64,000 nt of DNA from Lumbricus terrestris (Eukaryota > Annelida > Clitellata > Crassiclitellata > Lumbricidae). The stretch lies in contig OX457037.1 in the NCBI GenBank assembly GCA_949752735.1, forward strand, positions 34,262,956 through 34,326,955, written 5' to 3'. How positions within the stretch are numbered: the stretch's first letter is position 1; each line of letters begins with the position of its first letter. The notes below the pieces were generated by a model that did not search any database, had not been told where the DNA came from, and saw nothing but the letters and a program-made list of their open reading frames with translations. The position numbers were made by a program, and so were the translations under genes. Below, piece by piece: positions 24,501 through 29,662 of the stretch.

Positions 24501-27500
24501 GCCATTAGCACAGTTATTTACCTCTTCAACTCTACCAAAAGGCTTTCTGAGCCATTAGCACAGTGATACAAATAATTTTCATAATCAGCCAACGTGGGGG
24601 CGCGGTGGAGTAGTAGTGGATTCTGTGTCTAGCAGCCGGATGGTTCCAGCTTCCAGAGCTTTTTTTAAATCTAGAACTGCACAACCAGCAATTTGTAGTT
24701 GTTTCTGAGAATTTTTCCAAAAGTCACAAGTTGCCGGCAAAAAATCGAATGACCTTTTTTTAGTTGTCTGAAGTTTTGTCCACAGGAAATATCGCAATTC
24801 GCCGTATAGATAATCTGATGAGCTGTTTTTAGCTATCCACTTCGAAATTGGAAATTTATGTCTTCCTGCTGCACATTTTCCACTACACGTGTCCTTCGTT
24901 CCATTTATTCTTCCATTGTAAACTGGCTGCAGTTACCTTTTTCTAATGGTTATGCACAAGACTGCTAAATTACAACTGCACAAATTCATGTCCAACTGTA
25001 ATTTTGTGTAGAACTACATGTTAAAAAGCCCTGCCAGGTTCGAAATGACCTCAAGCCGCCACGTAGAGACCTTGAGCAAGTCTTTCACCTGCAATTGCTC
25101 ATGTGCTTCGGCGCAATGCAGTGTCCGCACTGTAGTCGGGAGCGCCTCTGAGTAGAGTGCTTGAAGGAATGCAACAGCAAATGCAAGAGAAAAATAATAA
25201 ATGTATATTCCTTTCCACCCTATCAACGCATAGGCATGCAGGATACAAGCAGAGCCTCAGTGCTGCCTCACGTAGTGCATCAGTGTCTTTGTGAATAATA
25301 TTCTCAAACCAGGACCACATATAAAACCACTGCTTTACCATACAACATCAACAACTGAAATGCAAAAAATGCAAACTTAATAACTTTGGAAAGTTTTCAA
25401 GTGCTAAGTCACACATGACTGTTTCACAAGACAAGTCTCACTTCTTGATTCAAATGTCTCCACAGATGTCCATTGTCTAGGTGGTTGGGAAGACTTTTCG
25501 TGCAGGTCCTGACACAGACATCTAAGAAACGAAACTTGCCTAACCTCGTACAAGACCGCAAGACCTACAACTTGTAGGAGATTTTTCAACTGGATCACCA
25601 TAGTTAAGTTACCGAACCCACTGCTGTAAAGCCGACCTGCGTGTCGTGCTATAGTGGGCCGTATTTCGTATAACATGTACTTGTAATCATTCTGTGGTGT
25701 GTCAGATTGAATCATTAAAAGGAATATTATTATTATTATATTATTATTATATTATTATTATTATTATACAGCATTAGGGTATTTACACAGTACTTTTTGA
25801 GAAGTTAAATCGACATCAATACCATAGTGACATTACACAATAATTAGGATTTGCAGATAACAATAATAAGAAAACTTTTAACTCACCAGAAACTTGCCAA
25901 GATATGTACGACGACGGCCACCAGAGTGAAGCCGCCAAGTTACTGGTTGCGAAGACGACAGGACAAAAATTCGATCACTTGAACTCACTGAAAAATTAGT
26001 GTAAAAAATCTACCACTACAAACAATGCATTAAAAATCTTCATAGAGATTGTATACTCAAACCGCAAACAATAATAAAAATTCATCTACTTCAGTAACGG
26101 TTGTCCTGAAGTGTTGTCACAAAATTTACACTTAAAGTATCAGAACTTATTTGAAAAAATGTAGCAAAATATATAAAATTGGCAAAATAGCTCCATAGAT
26201 CTGTGTGGAAGGAAAAATAAAAATGCACCCAAATACAGTAGAAAAATCTCTGGCACCTGATAAACAGCATTCTTTCCTAGAGAAGTGGCCACTCGTAAGA
26301 GCATGTGCAGTAAAATATATATAATATTCTTTATTCATAAGAGCATGTGCAGTAAAATATATATAACATTCTTTATTCGTAAGAGCATGTGCAGTAAAAT
26401 ATATATAACATTCTTTATTGAACAAACCGGTTACAGTGTACAGTAAGTTATGCAATTGAAACAATTCACAAGAACGCAAATTACAGAAGATATAAATCTT
26501 AACTACTTAAGTACTTAAGTAAATTCAGACTAACAGAACAGAAAGCCTGCAATACACAGCGCTAATAGCAGCCTACAAAGCACGTGGACTCGTTCTACGG
26601 GGCTCGAACTCTAGTCTGCTGATCTCCATGCCAGTGTGTCATCCAATGTGCTACCACCCTCCCCTAAAAAAGTGAAATTGTACATGTGAAAGCCATTCCC
26701 AAGCAAGTGACTTAAACAAGTGCCTAACAAGTGCATCTGGCAGCATGGTCTGTTGCCCAATTACGGTAATCAAAATGTCTGATGACAGAAACCATCATGA
26801 AATGTGTACCAACATCAGACAGCACAGCAGTACATCCCACTCACGCCACCGACGCTGCATAGGAAATGCCATCGATCAACTCAAAAGCTTAAAGAGAAAA
26901 CCTTTCATCGAATTTCACGCTGCTTGCCACCCGTTCCACATCGCTGAGCCGAAATTCATTTGAAATGAAAAGACGGGGGCATCACGAAGAAAAGAGCAAC
27001 AGCTTGAGTCATTCAGATGAACTATAGATATAGAAATGGCATGCTCCGTTCATTCATACAGACCACAAAGAATTACTGCAAATTCGTGTATCCAAGTGTC
27101 AGCACACTGAAGGTTTTAATTTCATTTTCTGTCTTTAATTTCACACTTTATGCTCGGATCGACAATTTGAATAAGGTAACATTACTGTCATCATAATACA
27201 AGACCACCCAAGCGTATGCATGCCTACACGTGCCATCCTAACAACTGCCAAGCGTATGCACGCCTACACGTGCCATCCTAACAACTGCCAAGCGTATGCA
27301 CGCCTACACGTGCCATCCTAACAACTGCCAAGCGTATGCACGCCTACACGTGCCATCCTAACAACTGCCAAGCGTATGCACGCTTACACGTGCCATCCTA
27401 ACAACTGCCAAGCGTATGCACGCTTACACGTGCCATCCTAACAACTGCCAAGCGTATGCACGCTTACACGTGCCATCCTAACAACTGCCAAGCGTATGCA

Positions 27501-29662
27501 CGCTTACACGTGCCATCCTAACAACTGCCAAGCGTATGCACGCTTACACGTGCCATCCTAACAACTGCCAAGCGTATGCACGCTTACACGTGCCATCCTA
27601 ACAACTGCCAAGCGTATGCACGCCTACACGTGCCATCCTAACAACTGCCAAGCGTATGCACGCCTACACGTGCCATCCTAACAACTGCAAGAAAGGAAAG
27701 GCAATCTTGAGGAATCACAATAACGAAAAACTCCAGAAGCCAACAACAATAAAAATAAAATATATTGTATGCAAAATACAGGAACAATCACCACGTAATG
27801 TTCAGAAAAGAGATGCTCCCATAATAATAACAATAATAATAATAATTGATCAATTATCTCTGGTAGAACCCCACCTCTACACCAATTACATCATTCATAT
27901 GTGATTGGTAAATCGTGACGCTGCCGCTCAGCAGGCCACCTTTAAGGGGTGCTATATCAAATTGCAGTAGTAAATAAATAAGTAAATAAATAAATAATTA
28001 CTTACCGTTGCTGGCAATGTGCTGCAGGTGCAGATCTATAACCAAGATGCCGTCCTTGGTGTCATTCCAATTGGTTAGACCAACAACATAGATCTCCTGC
28101 TGCTTATCAGTCAACTCATGACTTAGACACCCATCCACTGATCTCAGCTGCTCTACGGAGGCTTTCACATAAGCTGATGTTGGCATCAGCTCCTTAAACT
28201 TACATGATACACCCTCTGAAATTGGAAAACAACACCAAATTATCAGGTTAATCTCGCAAGCTGCTTCACTTTCTAAAAGCAGAAAAGCTTATATAAGGCC
28301 AAACAAAAATAATGTTGTGTTTCCGGTAACCCGACCGACCCTCTTTTATCGCCGCGACTCAAATAATTTTGTAAAAAAAAATTATTTAAAAAAAATTTTA
28401 GCAAAAAAAATTTTTTTAATTATTTTATTTTTTTCAAAAATTTGTATTGACATAATACGGCGACATTGCCTTCCGTATATAGTTGGATCTTAGGCCAAAA
28501 ATATGTTGTGTTTCCGGTAACCTGACAACTCACTTTTATTGTCGTGACTCGGAAAATTTTGTGCAAATTTTTTTATTTACAGTGACTTAGAGTTTCACGC
28601 CTGCCTAAGTACTTCCTGGTTGCCAGTCTTGAGAAACCTCTAGCCTTATCATTTTCACTTGAGCCACCTCTAACGGGGACTAGGGAAAATAAATCTAGCA
28701 ACCTCTAGGTGTAACTAGCCACTTGCTCAGCCAGTCTGGAACGACCCCTAGCAGTGATGTTTTGTTCGCACTCATCTTCCCCTTCCCTTCCCACTTTATC
28801 TTACCAGAAAAGATATCAACAAAATGAAATTAATAGAATTGTTTTCTAGGGCAATTTTAGGTACAGACAGTCGGGAAATAGGCAGTTTATACTTGCTTAG
28901 AACACGTACCTTGTTGCAGCGTGTACCTTTATGCAAAAAGGAGTAGTTGGGTATAATTTTTCGGATAGTCACTGTATAAAAATATTTTACCAAAATAAAA
29001 ATATTTTTCGACCTACCTACCCAATTTTTTAGAGCTCTGTTACCGGAAACACAGCATTATTTTTTTTGGGCCTAATATACAACCCATAGCAAGAGATAGG
29101 CAAGTGATAAATTGAGATAGACTGCCAAACAGACACAGAATTTTTAAAAACCAGTTTAGCAAATAAAGGACAATAGCTACATTCAGTTTCATCAGAACAA
29201 TCTTGATTTATGAAAATCACAATGTTATCACAAATTAATTTAAATTTCATGCAGATGTATTTGCATCTATGAGACGTTTCTGCGTTACACATACTGTAAC
29301 TGATTGTATCTGGGATAGAATTAAGTGCATCATCAGTTGACACCTCACTGACAGTTAACATACCTGTGAATATACGCACACATGCATGCACGAACGCACA
29401 CACACAAACACACACGTGCACCTTTGTGGTTGTCGTAACGTATTGTTTGATTAAAAAAGGCAAAAAGTTTATTCAATAATTCTCCTGATTTCATATCAAT
29501 TTAACTGTGCCATACAGAGAATTAAAACTATTAGAGCTAGCTGGTCTAAAAAGATTTGTACTGATTTCACACAGAACTGCATTAGTAATGGATCTTACCC
29601 GTAAAGTGACATAAGTGCAGAATCTGAACACTGAGCCAAACAAACACTAGGTACTTTGTCAT
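9619..29662 (-). CDS. TGFBR3: Betaglycan / TGF-beta receptor type III-like protein, complete 16-exon gene
   Basis: This is a membrane-anchored TGF-beta superfamily co-receptor. Exons in transcript order: 29662-29599, 28215-28006, 25987-25887, 24214-24031, 23623-23503, 21168-20973, 17445-17262, 15890-15727, 14970-14818, 14296-14189, 13796-13652, 12983-12893, 11886-11706, 11103-10974, 10715-10509, 9722-9619. They sum to 2343 nt (780 codons plus stop), and every junction keeps phase. Residues 1-22 are a signal peptide. About 23-385 form the betaglycan orphan domain (DVTLLESWARKKWGAVT, EHxHIIEL-like DIHIIEL and LLAWATEKYGTPPVSYTFA blocks). About 390-545 are ZP-N with four Cys, and 545-665 ZP-C with six Cys. 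A transmembrane helix lies near 719-742 (GISFAAFSIGVMLMASLWYI), followed by a tail of about 38 residues. Human betaglycan is 851 residues. Not endoglin: the GISFAAFxIGxLxxxLWYI membrane block is betaglycan-like. Confidence 0.93.
10170..10253. repeat. Near-perfect 84-bp hairpin in intron 15 of the betaglycan gene
   Basis: A 34-nt arm starting AATTGAAGGGCTTA pairs, with about one mismatch, with an arm ending TAAGCCCTTCAATT. The loop is about 16 nt. In length and pairing it resembles a miRNA precursor or a very small palindromic transposon. The sequence cannot separate these. Confidence 0.8.
10509..10715 (-). CDS. TGFBR3: TGFBR3-like exon 15 (stalk and transmembrane helix)
   Basis: Acceptor TTGTTAG, phase 1; donor CACAG|GTGAGAG, phase 1. 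It encodes the juxtamembrane stalk, with two Ser-Gly pairs and one Cys, then the transmembrane helix GISFAAFSIGVMLMASLWYI and HTRTG. Reading through the donor would add about 30 residues before a stop, but the consensus donor and the downstream tail exon argue for splicing. Confidence 0.92.
10974..11103 (-). CDS. TGFBR3: TGFBR3-like exon 14 (end of ZP-C, stalk)
   Basis: Acceptor TTTTCAG, donor ATTG|GTTTGT. It starts CSSDHPNCDHRKSS, giving the last cysteine pair of ZP-C and a basic site, followed by VTRGPLVLLSDG. The latter may be the hydrophobic patch commonly found after ZP modules. Confidence 0.88.
11706..11886 (-). CDS. TGFBR3: TGFBR3-like exon 13 (ZP-C core)
   Basis: Acceptor GGACACAG, donor GCTCAG|GTGTGT. 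It carries CPADQTLQWIDE, FAFDFLEHWGSE and LKCSVTICTQ, the standard C-x-D, F-x-F and L-x-C-x(4)-C features of ZP-C. Confidence 0.92.
12171..12395 (+). mobile_element. tRNA-derived SINE, family 1
   Basis: The A-box-like GGTGGTGCAGTGG and intact B box GGTTCGAATCC (12225-12235) are followed by the family body and tail GGGAGCGCTTCTGACT ... GGTGCTATAATAAGTG. It is inserted in intron 12 of the betaglycan gene. Confidence 0.85.
12531..12612. repeat. (GTA)n microsatellite
   Basis: About 80 bp of GTA/AGT trinucleotide repeat with a few interruptions (TATAGTAG) toward the right end. Confidence 0.95.
12893..12983 (-). CDS. TGFBR3: TGFBR3-like exon 12 (start of ZP-C)
   Basis: Acceptor CTTTCAG, phase 1; donor GATGG|GTCAGT, phase 2. 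It encodes AQLNVLVNNCSLEPN and ends LIVDG, immediately followed by CP from exon 13. The VxxCxxxP and LIxxGC pattern is characteristic of ZP-C. Confidence 0.9.
13171..13428 (-). CDS. Unidentified open frame inside intron 11 of the betaglycan gene
   Basis: An 85-residue frame has non-random composition: YWQYQPFDSSWSRQGHEVI, then a charged helical stretch with EDIKRQEIFKSVEEFF and KEVKSKMGG. I do not recognise it. It has no clear splice signals in phase with the host gene, so it may be a retrocopy remnant, a transposon fragment or chance. Confidence 0.25.
   Translation of the reverse strand: MELHIGYKNYLRQLDKLYWQYQPFDSSWSRQGHEVIQQIEDIKRQEIFKSVEEFFAMRQSVKEVKSKMGGASNLPRLMVTPPLIE
13652..13796 (-). 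CDS. TGFBR3: TGFBR3-like exon 11 (end of ZP-N, linker)
   Basis: Acceptor TTTCCAG, phase 0; donor GGCG|GTAAGT, phase 1. It encodes FEMKLFKDRAFHNE and ends RFYMADQLFVEVSITGG. The xMxLFxDxxF and LFVEVSIT motifs match the end of ZP-N and the interdomain strand in betaglycan. Confidence 0.92.
13892..13950 (+). mobile_element. LINE/SINE 3' tail remnant
   Basis: GAGCCTCTGAATGGTTCACCC followed by a TCA-type simple repeat matches the tail of the retroelement at 21960-22600. Only the end survives. Confidence 0.5.
14075..14143. mobile_element. Miniature TTAA hairpin element (about 69 bp)
   Basis: It is bounded by TAACCCTTT and AAAGGGTTAA. The centre (- strand) reads GGTATAGGATTTCCCATACC, then ATTTGCTACC. 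The same centre and ends occur at 15650-15720, 44885-44955 and 52917-52986. Confidence 0.75.
14189..14296 (-). CDS. TGFBR3: TGFBR3-like exon 10 (ZP-N)
   Basis: Acceptor CTCACAG, donor AAAG|GTAGTC, phase 0-0, 36 codons. The correct frame reads VVVRQLPTSHDSRLK and ends PIVINVSCHYLAPK, supplying the fourth ZP-N cysteine. The other open frame (CGTTTANIS...) is discarded because it does not keep phase with either neighbour. Confidence 0.9.
14818..14970 (-). CDS. TGFBR3: TGFBR3-like exon 9 (ZP-N)
   Basis: Acceptor CTGTAG, donor GCT|GTAAGA, phase 0-0. It reads DYPVSMSNISLLSPFCQA and YSDCGTRK, matching the L-x-D-x-x-C and Y-x-x-CGT-R blocks of ZP-N in betaglycan. CGTR is a near-invariant ZP motif. 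Confidence 0.93.
15070..15440. repeat. Tandem duplication, two diverged copies of about 184 bp
   Basis: Copy 1 (about 15070-15255) and copy 2 (about 15256-15440) share GAGCATACAAAA, GAGACACTCATGTTGTGTAC, AGTCTCCTTTGG and GAATATTCAGG blocks in the same order. They lie in intron 8 of the betaglycan gene. Confidence 0.85.
15650..15720. mobile_element. Miniature TTAA hairpin element (71 bp)
   Basis: The ends are TTAACCGTTTACTGACC and GCAATAAAGGGTTAA. The shared centre (- strand) is GGTATAGGATTTCCCATATC. It lies seven bases from the donor of betaglycan exon 8 (15727). Confidence 0.75.
15727..15890 (-). CDS. TGFBR3: TGFBR3-like exon 8 (end of orphan domain, start of ZP-N)
   Basis: Acceptor TTTTGCAG, phase 1; donor CTCAGG|GTATGT, phase 0. 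It reads DWTDAQLLSTTPLPV, then SLSLSCKENGMKIAIWKYSL. SLSCKENGMKIAI is the opening ZP-N strand with the first conserved Cys. Confidence 0.92.
16208..16560 (+). mobile_element. tRNA-derived SINE, family 2
   Basis: The head has an A-box-like TAGCTCAGCGGAGAGC and B box GGGTTCAAGCC, followed by a T-run. An unrelated body contains CGACCTGCATGTCGTGCG and GTATTTCGTATAACTTGTAC, and it ends in (ATT)n. Tail-only copies lie at about 25590-25768 and 34430-34535. Confidence 0.8.
17262..17445 (-). CDS. TGFBR3: TGFBR3-like exon 7 (orphan domain)
   Basis: Acceptor GTTATCAG, phase 0; donor CAAAG|GTTACG, phase 1. It reads TDQSLDSKGINTRYFQVSAE and LLAWATEKYGTPPVSYTFAK. The latter corresponds to the betaglycan WALDNGYxPVTSYTxAxxAN block. 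Confidence 0.93.
17490..17687 (+). mobile_element. Non-LTR retrotransposon 3' end, part 1 (interrupted)
   Basis: This encodes VPFTRSATMQRRSFSVVGPT, then TWNGLPLTMQ, the C-terminal RT-family signature RSFSVxxPxxWNxLP. It is followed by a 3' UTR reaching GGTAGCGCCTCTGAGT. The element continues at 20701-20755 after the hAT insertion. The same piece, inverted, lies at 33245-33600. Confidence 0.85.
17688..20700. mobile_element. Large non-autonomous hAT element (3013 bp) inserted in a LINE
   Basis: Termini CAAGGGCGGATCCAGG and CCTGGATCCGCCCTTG are perfect 16-bp inverted repeats. The 8-bp duplication CTCTGAGT lies at 17680-17687 and 20701-20708 and cuts the LINE tail exactly. The interior has no transposase. 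It contains GGCGCC-rich repeats (about 17998-18085), a 36-bp repeat array in both orientations (18739-19770) and a second GGCGGCGCCAAAAA motif near 20160. Confidence 0.93.
18739..19770. repeat. Inverted arrays of a 36-bp repeat inside the hAT element
   Basis: The unit TTGCCAACACTAAAGAAGGT + GTGCAATTGCCAATTT is repeated about eight times on + (18805-19085) and several times inverted (19300-19760). It has two variants (GCAATTGCC and GCTATGGCC). A second motif (TTCGAATTGTTCATTATTGC) recurs at 18739 and 19109, and inverted near 19265, 19415 and 19570. Because 36 is divisible by three, long spurious open frames arise in all directions. Confidence 0.9.
20701..20755 (+). mobile_element. Non-LTR retrotransposon 3' end, part 2
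   Basis: After the hAT duplication, the sequence resumes with AGGTACCTTGAAGTGGCGCT and ATATAAATTACGATTGATTG, closing the LINE that begins at 17490 and ending in a (GATT)n tail. This tail matches the 3' end of SINE family 1. Confidence 0.85.
20973..21168 (-). CDS. TGFBR3: TGFBR3-like exon 6 (orphan domain)
   Basis: Acceptor TTTTGCAG, phase 2; donor ATT|GTGAGT, phase 0. It reads RDIHIIELLSAASF and LLLILKSHQPVKWKVTT. These match the EVHIIELITP and LxLILKxxxxVxW blocks of betaglycan. Confidence 0.93.
21960..22600 (-). mobile_element. Non-LTR retrotransposon 3' fragment (L2/CR1-like)
   Basis: The - strand carries SVPTHWLPLRAHIQSKFLTL and IFKAQRGFAPN, the classic xLHWLPLxxRIxFKIxTLxFKAxxGxAP block at the C-terminal side of RT. 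It runs into a tail AGCGCCTCTGAACGGTTCACC. Coding is broken upstream. Confidence 0.8.
22655..23085 (+). repeat. Three tandem copies of a unit of about 140 bp
   Basis: Each copy contains GGCTCTTGAATT, GTGAATTC, GGGAATTTCTGC, and then GAGCTAATATCTAACTCGAT and TCGGGCAAGAT in the same order. The copies have diverged by point changes and small indels. Confidence 0.85.
23503..23623 (-). CDS. TGFBR3: TGFBR3-like exon 5 (orphan domain)
   Basis: Acceptor TTGCTTAG, phase 1; donor CCACAG|GTTGGT, phase 2. It reads PDASELCQLQVNLPN, then YRKINESVYH. It has the position and single Cys of the vertebrate FPPKCNIGKNF-type segment, although the match is weak here. Phase with both neighbours is exact. Confidence 0.85.
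24031..24214 (-). CDS. TGFBR3: TGFBR3-like exon 4 (orphan domain)
   Basis: Acceptor TTTTAG, phase 0; donor TCAAG|GTAAGC, phase 1. It reads LLESWARKKWGAVTTLVYLK then SVTWIRLPVG, aligning with the betaglycan LLNWARKEYGAVTSFTELK and xIYIKVG segments. This is one of the most diagnostic exons. Confidence 0.95.
24226..24336. repeat. Four imperfect tandem copies of about 32 bp
   Basis: The unit AAACATTTCTCAAGGACCCT plus AAAATATGCATA is repeated, immediately upstream (in gene sense) of betaglycan exon 4. Confidence 0.8.
24595..25190 (+). mobile_element. tRNA-derived SINE, family 1, split by a hAT insertion
   Basis: The head GGCGCGGTGGAGTAGTAGTGG runs to GGATGGTTCCAGCTTC. It resumes at 25034 with CCAGGTTCGAAATGACCTCA and continues to the family tail GGGAGCGCCTCTGAGTAGAG. 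The break falls within the B box. Confidence 0.85.
24654..25033. mobile_element. Non-autonomous hAT element (380 bp) inside a SINE
   Basis: The ends are CAGAGCTTTTTTTAAATCTAG and ...ACATGTTAAAAAGCCCTG (inverted, imperfect). The target duplication CCAGCTTC / CCAGGTTC (7 of 8) lies at 24646-24653 and 25034-25041. Related termini or internal parts occur at 18607 (CAGGGCTTTTTTAACGTGCA) and near 32330-32400. Confidence 0.85.
25590..25768 (+). mobile_element. SINE family 2, 3' part
   Basis: GCCGACCTGCGTGTCGTGC, GTATTTCGTATAACATGTAC and TCTGTGGTGTGTCAGATTGA run in order into (ATT)n, as in the copy at 16208-16560. Confidence 0.75.
25887..25987 (-). CDS. TGFBR3: TGFBR3-like exon 3 (orphan domain)
   Basis: Acceptor TTTTTCAG, phase 1; donor TTTCTG|GTGAGT, phase 0. 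It reads SSSDRIFVLSSSQPVTWRLH, matching the betaglycan HHKSVVFLLNSPHPLVWHLK strand pair. Confidence 0.92.
26294..26421. repeat. Three tandem copies of about 43 bp
   Basis: The unit TAAGAGCATGTGCAGTAAAA then TATATATAACATTCTTTATT is repeated three times in intron 2 of the betaglycan gene. Confidence 0.9.
26575..26668 (-). mobile_element. tRNA-like SINE head, family 3
   Basis: On the - strand, GGGTGGTAGCACATTGGATG is an A-box-like start and GAGTTCGAGCCCC an exact B box. The acceptor stem is not well formed and no other copy is in the window, so a degraded tRNA is possible, but the spacing favours a SINE. Confidence 0.5.
27209..27688. repeat. 40-bp minisatellite, 12 copies, one CACGTG per unit
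   Basis: The unit CCAAGCGTATGCACGCCTAC plus ACGTGCCATCCTAACAACTG is repeated exactly every 40 bp, twelve times. CACGTG falls at 27227, 27267 and so on to 27667. Units 1-4 and 11-12 carry CGCCT (TGCCT in unit 1), while units 5-10 carry CGCTT, so the array grew by block expansion. It lies in intron 2 of the betaglycan gene. Confidence 0.97.
27905..27990 (+). mobile_element. LINE/SINE 3' tail remnant
   Basis: TCAGCAGGCCACCTTTAAGG then GGTGCTATATCAAATTG and (TAAA)n is a diverged copy of the shared retroelement tail. It stops about 15 bp from the donor of betaglycan exon 2. Confidence 0.5.
28006..28215 (-). CDS. TGFBR3: TGFBR3-like exon 2 (start of orphan domain)
   Basis: Acceptor AATTTCAG, phase 1; donor AACG|GTAAGT, phase 1. 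It reads CKFKELMPTSAYVKASVEQ and GCLSHELTDKQQEIYVVGL, parallel to the vertebrate C-x-LxPVxxSHPVxALMES...GCASRGTTxxxQEVHVLNL region. The two Cys are conserved. Confidence 0.93.
28297..29072. mobile_element. Harbinger-like MITE (776 bp) with TAA target duplication
   Basis: The ends are GGCCAAACAAAAATAATGTT + GTGTTTCCGGTAAC and the inverse GTTACCGGAAACACAG ... GGGCC, about 30 of 34 matching. TAA lies on both sides (28294-28296 and 29073-29075). A second copy of the left terminus starts near 28492, so the element is composite or carries a nested relative. A diverged copy of its right half lies at about 35330-35716. Confidence 0.8.
29599..29662 (-). CDS. TGFBR3: TGFBR3-like exon 1 (start codon and signal peptide)
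   Basis: ATG at 29662-29660 opens MTKYLVFVWLSVQILHLCHF, a typical short basic start plus hydrophobic core. The donor is ACGG|GTAAGA in phase 1, exactly what exon 2 requires. This is too short to be found by ORF length. I chose it because it is the only hydrophobic ATG-led exon upstream with the right phase and donor that I found. Confidence 0.8.

Noticed and set aside
27209..27688. CRISPR-like array (regular direct repeats)
   Set aside because: Units are contiguous with no unique spacers, and the host is a eukaryote. It is a minisatellite.
29029..29463. 144-codon minus-strand frame with a Cys-rich CSDETECSYC stretch
   Set aside because: It looked like an LDL-receptor A repeat, but the spacing is wrong. 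It overlaps the Harbinger-like terminus and a CA microsatellite.
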